Below are positions 44,542-53,389 of a stretch of 64,000 bases of DNA, piece after piece. A program made the position numbers and the translations under genes. Numbering within the stretch: the first letter of the stretch is position 1; each line of letters starts with the position of its first letter. The DNA lies in the NCBI GenBank assembly GCA_023436145.1, contig JAEZKP010000071.1, positions 1 through 64,000 of the forward strand, read 5' to 3'. The stretch is from Fibrobacterota bacterium. Its GTDB lineage: Bacteria > Fibrobacterota > Chitinivibrionia > Chitinivibrionales > Chitinispirillaceae. The notes under the pieces are model-generated. The model ran no database searches and was not told the DNA's origin. It saw nothing but the letters and a program-made list of their open reading frames with translations.

Positions 44542-45198
44542 TCAGATCTGGTTTGCTCCGAAAAACTCCTCTTCCACCATTGAACATAACAGGTGATAAA
44601 CCGGAAGGTGTTGCTGCTGTACCTTACAAGTGATTTTTTCAGAGACACGGATTGTAATATGGCATAATTCTCTCATTATTCCACCGTTTTCCCCTGTAAA
44701 TCCAATGGTGGTCATTCCCACCGCTTTTGCTACGCTCACAGCATTCACCACATTGGGTGAATTCCCGGAAGTACTCAGGGCCAGAAGAATATCACCTTCT
44801 TTACCGTATCCATAAACCTGCTGTGCAAACACCATATCTGCACCGATATCGTTAATAATTGCGGTCAATAATGAGGTCTGACTTACCAGTGAAATAGCAG
44901 CAAGCCCCTGCTCAAGCTTGCTGAAAAGATAGTCGGCATTCTTTACACCAGATGCAATCAGTTTTTCACGCATCTGCAAGGGAGCGGCCCTTTTTATAGC
45001 AAACTTGTTCATCAGTTCACCAACTATGTGCTCTGCATCCGAGGCACTGCCCCCGTTACCGCATGCAAGCAGTTTCCCGCCCGCACGATAACATTTGCAG
45101 ATAGCCTCAAAAGCACCGGAAATCTCAGAAGAACAGACTGAGAGTTCCGGAAATTGACCAAAAAAATCGTCATAGAGCTTCTTTACCGGAGTTTTCAT
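44542..45198 (-). CDS. gmhA: GmhA-like sedoheptulose-7-phosphate isomerase (SIS domain)
   Basis: 218 residues in one SIS domain. The motif CGNGGSASDAEHIVGELMNKF near residues 45-65 is highly characteristic of phosphoheptose isomerases, with ALSTSGNSPNVVNAV and the metal-binding QQHLPVYHLLCSMVEEEFF at the C-terminus. It starts LPS heptose synthesis (sedoheptulose-7-P to D-glycero-D-manno-heptose-7-P). The ATG overlaps the ilvD stop by 4 bp (ATGA), an odd pairing with amino-acid synthesis. Confidence 0.85.
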   Translation of the reverse strand: MKTPVKKLYDDFFGQFPELSVCSSEISGAFEAICKCYRAGGKLLACGNGGSASDAEHIVGELMNKFAIKRAAPLQMREKLIASGVKNADYLFSKLEQGLAAISLVSQTSLLTAIINDIGADMVFAQQVYGYGKEGDILLALSTSGNSPNVVNAVSVAKAVGMTTIGFTGENGGIMRELCHITIRVSEKITCKVQQQHLPVYHLLCSMVEEEFFGANQI

Positions 45199-47036
45199 GA
45201 AATCTGCTCATCGGGTAAAACTCTCACTGCACCATTATCAGCAGATGATGCAAACATGGCATAAGCCCGGAGTGCCTGAGAAATAACCCTGGCTCTTTTT
45301 GCAGGCTTGAATGCATCCTTTCCTCTGGCCAGTTCCTGTTTTCTCCTCTCTTCAAATTCCTTTTCAGAAAGTCTCACATTTATGGTCCGGTTAGGTATAT
45401 CAATATCTATAATATCACCACTCTTGATGAGCCCGATCTCTCCTCCTGAAGCTGCTTCAGGAGAAACATGTCCAATAGAGAGTCCGGAAGTTCCACCTGA
45501 AAAGCGCCCATCTGTGATCAATGCACACTGCTTGCCCAGATGACGGGATTTGATATAAGAGGTGGGATAAAGCATCTCCTGCATGCCTGGTCCTCCTTTG
45601 GGCCCCTCGTATCGGATCACTACAACATCACCGGCCTGTATCTCATTGAGAATACCCTCACAGGCATCCTCCTGGGAATCATAAACCATTGCTTTTCCAC
45701 TGAACTTGAAAATCGACTCATCTACTCCGGCGGTTTTCACAATACAACCATTACGGGCAATATTTCCAAACAGAACCGCCAGTCCACCCTCCTTGCTGTA
45801 AGGATTCCCGATGTTGCGTATGCATCCATTCTGACGGTCAGTATCCAGTTGCGCAAAACTGGTGTCCTGAGAACCCATCACCAGATTACGCTCCTTCCCT
45901 GCCGGACCGGAACTGTAAATTTTTCTGGCTTCCACTGTACAGCCCGGGCTTTTCAAATCATAACAAGCGATAATATCCTTAAGCGTACCATCAATCCGTT
46001 TTACACTGGTATCGATAAGACCTTCCCTGCTCAGCTCTCCAAGAATTGACATGATTCCACCGGCTCTGTTTACATCTTCTATATGAAAGGAGGAGTTGGG
46101 TGCAACTTTGCAAAGTACCGGAATTTTTCTTGATAATTGATCTATGTCTTTCATGGAGAAGTCAACCTCTGCTGATCGGGCAACAGCCAGCAGATGCAAA
46201 ACTGTATTGGATGAACCACCCATAGCAATATCCAGTGACATTGAATTTATAAAAGCCGCTCTGGTCGCAATCGATCTGGGAAGTACAGAACTATCTCCCC
46301 TCTCATAATAAGCCCTGGTCATCTCAACTATCCGGCGGGCAGCCTGCTCGAAAAGTCTTTCACGGTTTACATGAGTAGCCACCACGGTGCCGTTGCCCGG
46401 AAGAGCAAAACCCAATGCTTCGGTCAGACAGTTCATGGAATTTGCAGTAAACATCCCTGAACAGGACCCACAACTGGGACAGGCAGCTCTTTCCACAGCA
46501 GCTACTTCATCATCACTTACACTGTTATCGGCTCCCATAACCATTGCATCGATCAGATCATATTTTTTGCCATTATACACTCCAGCTTCCATCGGACCAC
46601 CGGAAACAAATATCGCCGGAATATTAAGCCTCATGGCAGCCATCAGCATTCCCGGAGTGATCTTGTCACAGTTGGAGATACAGACCATTGCATCAACGGT
46701 GTGTGCATTGCACATATATTCCACACTATCTGCTATAAGCTCGCGTGAGGGAAGTGAATAAAGCATCCCCTCATGGCCCATGGCTATCCCGTCATCGATA
46801 GCAATAGTGTTAAACTCTGCAGCAAAACACCCTTGTTCTTCGATCAGTTTTTTAACCTTCTGACCTATTTGGTGAAGATGAACATGCCCTGGTACAAGCT
46901 GGGTAAATGAGTTCACTACAGCGATGACTGGTTTTCCGAACTGTTCCTCTTTCATCCCATTAGCACGCCACAAACTGCGCGCTCCAGCCATCCTTCGTCC
47001 TTCGGTAGTAGTAGCACTTCTCAATTTAACCACCAT
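45195..47036 (-). CDS. ilvD: Dihydroxy-acid dehydratase
   Basis: 613 residues, almost the E. coli IlvD length. Iron-sulfur and substrate motifs are present: ISNCDKITPGMLMAAMRLNIPAIFVSGGPMEAG, CPSCGSCSGMFTANSMNCLTEALG and ALITDGRFSGGTSGLSIGHVSPEAASGG. It converts dihydroxy-isovalerate/-methylvalerate to keto acids for Val and Ile synthesis. The ATG at 47036 is chosen because AAGGAG is 6-7 nt upstream; the reading frame continues upstream to another Met without such a site. It is translationally coupled to gmhA. Confidence 0.96.
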   Translation of the reverse strand: MVVKLRSATTTEGRRMAGARSLWRANGMKEEQFGKPVIAVVNSFTQLVPGHVHLHQIGQKVKKLIEEQGCFAAEFNTIAIDDGIAMGHEGMLYSLPSRELIADSVEYMCNAHTVDAMVCISNCDKITPGMLMAAMRLNIPAIFVSGGPMEAGVYNGKKYDLIDAMVMGADNSVSDDEVAAVERAACPSCGSCSGMFTANSMNCLTEALGFALPGNGTVVATHVNRERLFEQAARRIVEMTRAYYERGDSSVLPRSIATRAAFINSMSLDIAMGGSSNTVLHLLAVARSAEVDFSMKDIDQLSRKIPVLCKVAPNSSFHIEDVNRAGGIMSILGELSREGLIDTSVKRIDGTLKDIIACYDLKSPGCTVEARKIYSSGPAGKERNLVMGSQDTSFAQLDTDRQNGCIRNIGNPYSKEGGLAVLFGNIARNGCIVKTAGVDESIFKFSGKAMVYDSQEDACEGILNEIQAGDVVVIRYEGPKGGPGMQEMLYPTSYIKSRHLGKQCALITDGRFSGGTSGLSIGHVSPEAASGGEIGLIKSGDIIDIDIPNRTINVRLSEKEFEERRKQELARGKDAFKPAKRARVISQALRAYAMFASSADNGAVRVLPDEQIS

Positions 47037-47127
47037 TTTTATCTCCTTGTGCTTAGTTTTCATAAAACGGGGAAATAAAGGAAAATAACGAATCGGCAAT
47101 CGGTTATCAAGGAAAAGAAAATGCGGT

Positions 47128-47187
47128 TTAGAATTTTAGATTTCAGTTTTGTAGATTTTGGGAAAAAAATCTGGGATTTGGGATTTA
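47128..47187. repeat. Degenerate heptad repeat upstream of ilvD
   Basis: A T-rich series of 7-8 bp units (close to TTTTAGA, TTTCAGT, TTTTGGGA, TTTGGGA) that shares the exact 10-mer GATTTTGGGA and the TTTCAG core with the stretch after hisS. No gene is present. Confidence 0.4.
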
Positions 47188-47285
47188 TAATGTTGCAGTA
47201 TTAATGTCTTCAAAAATTCGAAATTTTGAGGAAATTATGGATTAATTCATTAGTATGCAAGTAAAAACGGCTGTTAAACAACTCC

Positions 47286-48017
47286 TCATTTGAATCTTCT
47301 CTTGTATTCCGCTTTTCTTTCCAGAGCACGCTGAAACTCTTTCTTGAAATACTGTAATGTGATTCTGCTGTCAACTAACGAAGCGGAATCCCAGGATTCC
47401 GGCATAATCGACATCTGTTCCTGAAGTTCCAGTTTATCCACATGTTGCAGCTCAATACTTTCCAATTTTCTTTTGATATTTTCACGATCTTTTGTTTGAG
47501 CCAGTAATGTCAGATTGTGATCGTTAATGTGGGGAAAGTGAACATATCCCCACCCTCTAACCCCTTGAATAATTACCGGTCTGATTCCTGTTGATTCAGG
47601 ATACCTCTCCCTGATTTCTTCCCATGATTTTCGCCTTCCCCATGTACCAGCCCAAACCCATTTTCCGTTTGAATTATCAAATAGCATCGTCATCAAATAT
47701 TTTCTACGGGCTTTCAGGTAAAAACACCAGGAATTGTCAGATTCCACTAGTGACATAACAGGTGCATTGATATCGATACTATCAATTTGTTTGATATCTT
47801 TTAAATGGTAATTTTCCACAGGGACACCAGGATCAATCTCCGTAATATCAATGGTAGTATCAAAACCAAAAGAGCTTAACTCCTGTTTTAAATCTTTTTT
47901 TAGCTTGGAATGGAGGGCATCGTACAAACCCTTTGGAATGTCATTATCCGCTGCGTTTACAGAACCATTTTCCATGATAAAAAACGAGAGAATAATCAAA
48001 AGAATAGATTGTTTCAT
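47286..48017 (-). CDS. Secreted protein of unknown function
   Basis: 243 residues. The ATG at 48017 follows CTGGAG by 8 nt and begins a signal peptide (MKQSILLIILSFFIMENGSVNA); the in-frame upstream extension lacks any site. The mature part contains SWCFYLKARRKYLMTMLFDNSNGKWVWAGTWGRR and a charged C-terminal helix (QYFKKEFQRALERKAEYKRR). I recognise no family. It is divergent from the FecR/CsgG-like gene across a 184-bp gap, and could share regulation with it. Confidence 0.6.
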   Translation of the reverse strand: MKQSILLIILSFFIMENGSVNAADNDIPKGLYDALHSKLKKDLKQELSSFGFDTTIDITEIDPGVPVENYHLKDIKQIDSIDINAPVMSLVESDNSWCFYLKARRKYLMTMLFDNSNGKWVWAGTWGRRKSWEEIRERYPESTGIRPVIIQGVRGWGYVHFPHINDHNLTLLAQTKDRENIKRKLESIELQHVDKLELQEQMSIMPESWDSASLVDSRITLQYFKKEFQRALERKAEYKRRFK

Positions 48018-48201
48018 AAATAAAACTCCAGATACTTCATTAAGTATAAGAAAAACCCATATCGGATCCTTAATGTCGATGTTTGGGATTAAAGAAAAGA
48101 TAGCCAATGCTGTTATGCTTACCTACACATTTCCGCAGCAAGCCAATGCATGTTTGCATAAAAAACAGCAATACCATATAATATAGTTAATGAGGGAGTT
48201 T

Positions 48202-49410
48202 ATGAAATTTTTTGCAGCAACAACGTTTTACTTATTATTCTACACAGGAGCAGTTCTCCCAGCTGAACCACCCTTCATCACAATCGATTCTCTATCCGGA
48301 AGAGCTGAAGTTCAGCGGGAATCCAGTTTCAGATGGCAAATAGTCCTGCCGGGAGAAAAACTATTTAATAATGACCAACTCAAATCCCTGCATGAAAGCC
48401 ATGTCCGCCTGAAATACGGTGACAGTACCAGAATCTTTATAAACCAGAATTCACAACTGAAGGTCAATCTGATTAAAACCCACAGTTCGATTATTAACCA
48501 CATCACTCTCATTTCAGGCACAGCTTTCTTCGATGTCTTCAACACCAGCTCAAAACAGCTGAAAAATTTAATCTCTGTCTATTCACCAGCTATTAAAGCA
48601 TCCCCCCTGGAAAGCTCTTTCCTGGTCTCGCTACAGCCGGATAAATCAACTGAAATACAGCTTCTTCACGGAACCCTACCCGTCAGTAAAACCATCGATG
48701 GCCAAAACCTCTTTCTTGGTTCACCATACAAAACAATCATAGGATTAAATCATGCTCCTTTTCATCAATCCGCTCTTCTGCAACATGAGATCGATTCTCT
48801 TAAAGCCTGGATACCTACTGAAGTTGTTGATCAAATCATGGAGAAACAGGTAATTAAATGGAGACGCAATTTCCAGATCCTTAATGGCAGACTGGAGGAT
48901 AAATGTCTGATCACGCTTCTGAAAAACCGATCCGAATACAGGGGAAGATGGAATATCGAAAGTAACCTATCCCGGTTTTTGGCCTGGAGACTCCAGTCGG
49001 CCAACAAAAAAATCAGACCAGAGCTTTTTGACAGCACCATTACTGATCCAATAGAGCTTGCCTCAACAAAAAAAGCCCGTTTCCTGATTACAGGTGAGAT
49101 ACTTTCACTGGATGTTTTTCAGCATGCTGAAATTTCCGCACAGGCAGATGAATACCGGGAATCAAGAATTGCCAGAATAAACCTGGATATCTCACTTCTT
49201 GAAACGCAAAGTGCTGATACTCTGATGTCAAAAACATTCACAGGTGAAATCTCTCAGAAAAGAAAAAACGAAAACAGCTGGGAATCGATACAGCAACTTC
49301 CTTTCGACCTCCAGGATTCCACCTTCTCATCATCTATCCTTGGTTTAGCTATAACTCAGGTACTGAACCAGGCGGTCGAAACTATAATACCAATAATGGA
49401 AAACCAATGA
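48202..49410 (+). CDS. Secreted FecR-domain protein with CsgG-like C-terminal region
   Basis: 402 residues. The signal peptide is MKFFAATTFYLLFYTGAVLPA. A FecR-like domain follows (about 22-165: ITIDSLSGRAEVQRESSFRWQIVLPGEKLFNNDQLKSLHESHVRLKYGDSTRIFINQNSQL). A second region (about 275-400) has FLITGEILSLDVF, ARINLDISLLETQSADTLMSKTFTGEI and SILGLAITQVLNQAVETIIPIM, the strand-helix pattern of CsgG/FlgO-type lipoprotein domains. The ATG at 48202 has GGGAG just 3 nt away; an ATG 12 nt earlier has no site. Function unknown. Confidence 0.68.
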   Translation: MKFFAATTFYLLFYTGAVLPAEPPFITIDSLSGRAEVQRESSFRWQIVLPGEKLFNNDQLKSLHESHVRLKYGDSTRIFINQNSQLKVNLIKTHSSIINHITLISGTAFFDVFNTSSKQLKNLISVYSPAIKASPLESSFLVSLQPDKSTEIQLLHGTLPVSKTIDGQNLFLGSPYKTIIGLNHAPFHQSALLQHEIDSLKAWIPTEVVDQIMEKQVIKWRRNFQILNGRLEDKCLITLLKNRSEYRGRWNIESNLSRFLAWRLQSANKKIRPELFDSTITDPIELASTKKARFLITGEILSLDVFQHAEISAQADEYRESRIARINLDISLLETQSADTLMSKTFTGEISQKRKNENSWESIQQLPFDLQDSTFSSSILGLAITQVLNQAVETIIPIMENQ

Positions 49411-49679
49411 CTTTCGTTTTCTACAAACACACCGGACTCAAAATCAAGTGCGTTACAATTGCAATCAGGTAAATATCGGGAAAAAAACAATTTTTTAATC
49501 AGAAAAAACAATCAGAGTTAATAAGAGATAATTATTTGTTCATTGTTAAAAATAATCAAAACGCTAATTAATCTGGAGTTGGAGTATATCATTTTCCTGT
49601 ATTCATTAGGATGGATGCCCGACAAAACAACTTGGAATGATGGATTTGTGGCATTCTGAACAGTAACTATTTACCCGAT

Positions 49680-51278
49680 CTATTCAATTTCAGGTACTGG
49701 AAGTGAATCAATTTTTGCCTTGTCTTGCTCAATGATGGTGGTTTCGCTCACTACAGGTGTATTCACCACATTTATCGTGTTGATTGAGTCGGTTTTATTA
49801 ACAGAGCTTTCACTTTTATCAGCCGGTGGCTTTACCATAAGCGACTCATCAGATGCACCTATCTTCTTTTCGGGAATCTTGTTATCAGGCACATTTGGTG
49901 ATTTGTCCGGAACCATCTTTATTCCGGTTTCTTTCTCCAGTTTACTAAGAATCTCTGAAGCGGTGAAAGCGACTCCATCATGTGGATCACCTGCAAGTTG
50001 CTGCATAAGATATCTGGCACGCATCTCCTTGAGTTTACCTAACCCGATCAGAGCCTCTATTTTCATCTCAGGAAGCTGAGCCTGTGATAATACCTCAATC
50101 AGGGCATCAGCAGCATTCCTGGATACAAGCTCTCCTAATATGGAAACTGCATATACCCGTATCTGGGAATTCTCTTTCCGATCAAGACTAATCTCCTGTA
50201 AGACAGGAACAATTCTATCTCTATAGGAAACGGTTTCCTGTATCGCTTTTTTAACATTCTCCGGTTCGAAAGGTTCTTCTTCGTATAAGGTCTTTAAATT
50301 AATCAGTTTCTGCATTACCAGTTTTTTGAGCTGACCGTATTCATTTTCAGAGCTATCAGAGAGATCCTTTAGAGACTGATCTATTTTGTCTATTTTTGTT
50401 TTGCTGGTTTTGAGCAGGTTTTTCAAACTATCAACTTCATACTGTAAACGTATGAATGATTCATTCTGACGGGCGATTCTATCTTCAAGACTTGTAAAGC
50501 CATCACTTTTACCGGTTTTAATTCCGCCCTGAAAGCGGATACCCATGAAAATACCGGGTCTGGTAAAACTGTTTCTACCATCTGTAGTGAAGCTGAGGGA
50601 CGTTTTGCCATCATCTTTATTCAGAAAACCTGCAATATCGATCAGACCTGCACTGACTTCCATTTTTCTTTTAAGAAACCGGAAATTACCAAAGAATGAG
50701 CCATAAAAGTGTTCATTCCTCCTGAGCACTTCAATGGACAGATAAAGACCGCTCCCGAAAAACTTTTCCAGTGCAAAAAAAGGATTAAACTTTTCATGAT
50801 CATTCTGCGGAATTGATTGAATCCCCATATGAAACCGCAGTTTAATACTTTCCGCGCTTTTAGCAAAAGCTACATATATTTCACTGTTGAGAGAATCCGG
50901 TGCAAATCCGAAATTATATGTTTCTTTATGCGAAAAGATATTGTGAATACCAACAGCCATCGAAGGAAGTAATTTGTGGGTTTCACCCAGTACTCTTGCT
51001 TTTAGACCAACGGTTGCACCTCCCGCATACCCTGCCTCCAGGTTGATCCATTCGATAATACCCAAAGTCAGCAATGCAGAAGGTTTAATCTGGTAACCTG
51101 AAGCTGAATCGGAATAAAAAAAGGCATGTGCGTCAATTACATACTTCCCGCCGATTAACAGATCTGCATCCGGAATACTGTGAATAGAACTCCAACGGGT
51201 TTTTGAATAAGAATTGTAAAGTTCTGAAACCGGGAATATCAGAAGTATGGATATTATGGCAGCTAAAGTGTTCTTCAT
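49680..51278 (-). CDS. Secreted beta-rich / coiled-coil / HEAT-repeat protein
   Basis: 532 residues, function unknown. The signal peptide is about 1-22. A beta-rich region (about 30-255) has alternating strands (FIRFHMGIQSI-, GLYLSIEVLRR-, IFMGIRFQGG-type) suggestive of an outer-membrane barrel. A coiled coil follows (about 265-330, SFIRLQYEVDSLKNLLKTSKTKIDKIDQSLKDL). HEAT-type repeats cover about 365-455 (RVYAVSILGELVSRNAADALIEVL, MKIEALIGLGKLKEMRARYLM). The C-terminal tail is low-complexity Pro/Ser/Lys. The mix is unusual. The start has no strong ribosome binding site. Confidence 0.6.
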   Translation of the reverse strand: MKNTLAAIISILLIFPVSELYNSYSKTRWSSIHSIPDADLLIGGKYVIDAHAFFYSDSASGYQIKPSALLTLGIIEWINLEAGYAGGATVGLKARVLGETHKLLPSMAVGIHNIFSHKETYNFGFAPDSLNSEIYVAFAKSAESIKLRFHMGIQSIPQNDHEKFNPFFALEKFFGSGLYLSIEVLRRNEHFYGSFFGNFRFLKRKMEVSAGLIDIAGFLNKDDGKTSLSFTTDGRNSFTRPGIFMGIRFQGGIKTGKSDGFTSLEDRIARQNESFIRLQYEVDSLKNLLKTSKTKIDKIDQSLKDLSDSSENEYGQLKKLVMQKLINLKTLYEEEPFEPENVKKAIQETVSYRDRIVPVLQEISLDRKENSQIRVYAVSILGELVSRNAADALIEVLSQAQLPEMKIEALIGLGKLKEMRARYLMQQLAGDPHDGVAFTASEILSKLEKETGIKMVPDKSPNVPDNKIPEKKIGASDESLMVKPPADKSESSVNKTDSINTINVVNTPVVSETTIIEQDKAKIDSLPVPEIE

Positions 51279-51483
51279 TACGGCTCATCCACAAAAATCA
51301 TTTGATCCGGAACAAAAATTTCGATACTCGTAAATTCTACATATAAGAGCAGGAAAATACCAGTGCAAATAATCGGATAAGAGGATCTTTGGCGGGTTGG
51401 GATACTATTTAAGGACAGGACTTTCACCAAATGAAGAAATCAGAGGCAATCAGTTGATCTCCTTATTTTATTAAAGGGTTTAA

Positions 51484-51507
51484 GGGATTACTTTTTAAGG
51501 TAATCCC
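51484..51507. terminator. Hairpin downstream of the Asn/Gly-rich protein gene
   Basis: GGGATTAC and GTAATCCC form a perfect 8-bp stem with an 8-nt loop about 45 bp past the stop codon of the minus-strand gene 51552-52052. On the minus strand it is followed by TTAAACCCTTT, a weak U tract. It may terminate that gene. Confidence 0.5.
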
Positions 51508-51551
51508 GGTTTCTTTCAAATCAGAATACTGGTTTTCTATAGAGTCGTTTT

Positions 51552-52052
51552 TTATTGCCGTTCTTCTTCAGAATAACCATCATCCTGTTCAGAACCATAA
51601 TGTTCATTAACAGGCTCCATTATTTCCATTTCTTCTTCGGAGATTTCCTGATCATCGGAACTGCACTCAACTGAGTCAATCCTTTGATCCTGGTCCTGAT
51701 CGTCTTCGAAGTATTCTGCATCCACAACAGCGGGCGCAGGGAGACGGTCCCGGATTTCTTTAAGAAGACGGATAATGATATCATTCTGTTTTATCAATCT
51801 GTCATTATGACTGTAATTATCTCTTTTAAAACGGTCTGGGCGGCGGCGCTGATTCTGTTGACCATTATGGTTATTATTGTAGGAATTGCCACCTCCATTA
51901 TAGTGAGAATTACCATTGTAAGATTGATTTCCGTAATTATAATTTTGCCCGGGGCCATAAGAATTATGGTTCTTGTTGTCATTATATTTGGAAGGCATAG
52001 GTTTTCTGGTATAATGGTTAGTCATGCCCCGTGACAATTCATCACTGTTCAT
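51552..52052 (-). CDS. Low-complexity Asn/Gly/Tyr-rich protein
   Basis: 166 residues. The N-terminal half (about 20-70) is almost entirely Asn, Gly, Tyr, Ser and His (NYNYGNQSYNGNSHYNGGG-type), followed by a basic patch (QNQRRRPDRFKRDN), a short amphipathic helix (IKQNDIIIRLLKEIRDRLP) and a very acidic tail. No signal peptide is present. The composition resembles prion-like or RNA-binding low-complexity proteins. The basic patch could contact nucleic acid. AGGAG lies 7 nt before the ATG. No family recognised. Confidence 0.7.
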   Translation of the reverse strand: MNSDELSRGMTNHYTRKPMPSKYNDNKNHNSYGPGQNYNYGNQSYNGNSHYNGGGNSYNNNHNGQQNQRRRPDRFKRDNYSHNDRLIKQNDIIIRLLKEIRDRLPAPAVVDAEYFEDDQDQDQRIDSVECSSDDQEISEEEMEIMEPVNEHYGSEQDDGYSEEERQ

Positions 52053-52382
52053 TAAGGTACTCCTTTCTTCACTATGGAAGATTAAAATATGTGGGAAAAA
52101 ATAAAAGTGTGCTTATCTAAGCCCCAATACCCGGTCATGATGGAATGATCAGGAATGTTTCAAGTATATAATTGTGGTCACAGTACAACAAGGTTATTCT
52201 GGTGTTCAGGCTACTGATGATAATAGGTGTTTTTGATTTTTTTTCTTCAGCATTTGGATCTAGCTGGAAATACGACTCTCGCTTGCAATAGAAAACAGAT
52301 TTAATTTGGTGCTCATGTTTCTACTTCTACCCTTGGCGGTTTAAAAGATACATAAATATTAATTTCAATGAAAGCAGAATAT
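52053..52382. other. Intergenic region, no gene seen
   Basis: 330 bp between miaA and the low-complexity gene, both on the minus strand. It is AT-rich, with no recognisable RNA gene, strong hairpin or repeat. The promoter of the low-complexity gene is expected near 52060-52150. Confidence 0.5.
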
Positions 52383-53300
52383 TTATAATTCACCCAAAAA
52401 GTGATCGATTAAAACTTCATAACCTACAGAAGCATCAAATTCTGTTCCAGATACCTGATGAGTAAACCAGGTTATCTGCCTCTTGGCATATCTTCTACTA
52501 TTCCGCTGAATAAGGGCAACCGCTTCAGACAAAGAACTCTCTCCCTTAAAACAAGAAAACAATTCCTTATAACCCACACACTGCAACCCCGCCGATCGCT
52601 CATGATATCCCTGTGCGACCAACTGATGAAACTCTTCCCAAAGCCCATCATTAATCATTTCCATCACCCGATTATTTATCCGCTCATATAACATGTTTCG
52701 CTCACAGGTGAGTTTAACTACTTTAAATTCCAGGTCATCGGCAACCTTTTTTACTGTCCGCATCTTAGAAAACGGGATACCAGTCTGAAGAAACACAGTT
52801 AACGCGCGCACGATCCTTTGTAAATCATTAGGATGAATTCTGGATGCGGAATCCGGATCTTTTTCACAAAGTTGATTGTACAAAAAGGAGACCCCCTGGT
52901 TCTGAGCATCACTCATCAATTTTTCTCTTATGACCAGATCAGAATCCAGCGGAGCGGTAATTCCCTCGCTCAAACATTTAAAATAGAGCCCGGTCCCTCC
53001 ACAAATCAGAACCGTTTTCCCACATGCCGCCCTGTCCCTTATAATCCTTAATGCATCTTCAGTAAAACCAAACGCCGAATAACTCTCAGAAGGATCTAAA
53101 ATGTCTATAAGCCAATGCCTGACCCTTTCCATTTGACAAGGGGCTGGTTTGGCTGTACCGATATTCATCTTCCGGTACACCTGACGGGAATCACAGGAGA
53201 GTATCTCCCAGTTAAGTTTCTCTGCAATCTCCAGGGCTATGGCACTCTTTCCAACTGCAGTCGGCCCCAGTATCACTGGCACTCTTATTTTACTCTTCAT
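52383..53300 (-). CDS. miaA: tRNA dimethylallyltransferase
   Basis: 305 residues. P-loop GPTAVGKSA (about 12-20), DSRQVYRKMNIGTAKP, WLIDILDPSESYSAFGFTEDALRII and GGTGLYFKCLSEGI are the standard MiaA motifs; QRNSRRYAKRQITWF is the tRNA-contact helix. It prenylates A37 of tRNAs reading U-starting codons. It is transcribed divergently from the YibQ-like gene. Confidence 0.95.
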   Translation of the reverse strand: MKSKIRVPVILGPTAVGKSAIALEIAEKLNWEILSCDSRQVYRKMNIGTAKPAPCQMERVRHWLIDILDPSESYSAFGFTEDALRIIRDRAACGKTVLICGGTGLYFKCLSEGITAPLDSDLVIREKLMSDAQNQGVSFLYNQLCEKDPDSASRIHPNDLQRIVRALTVFLQTGIPFSKMRTVKKVADDLEFKVVKLTCERNMLYERINNRVMEMINDGLWEEFHQLVAQGYHERSAGLQCVGYKELFSCFKGESSLSEAVALIQRNSRRYAKRQITWFTHQVSGTEFDASVGYEVLIDHFLGEL

Positions 53301-53389
53301 GATAACTATTCTATCTGACTTGCCACAACCATTCGAAAATGGCTATTTTAGTGCATTAATTTATTAACTTCTTATTTATAGAAAAAACA

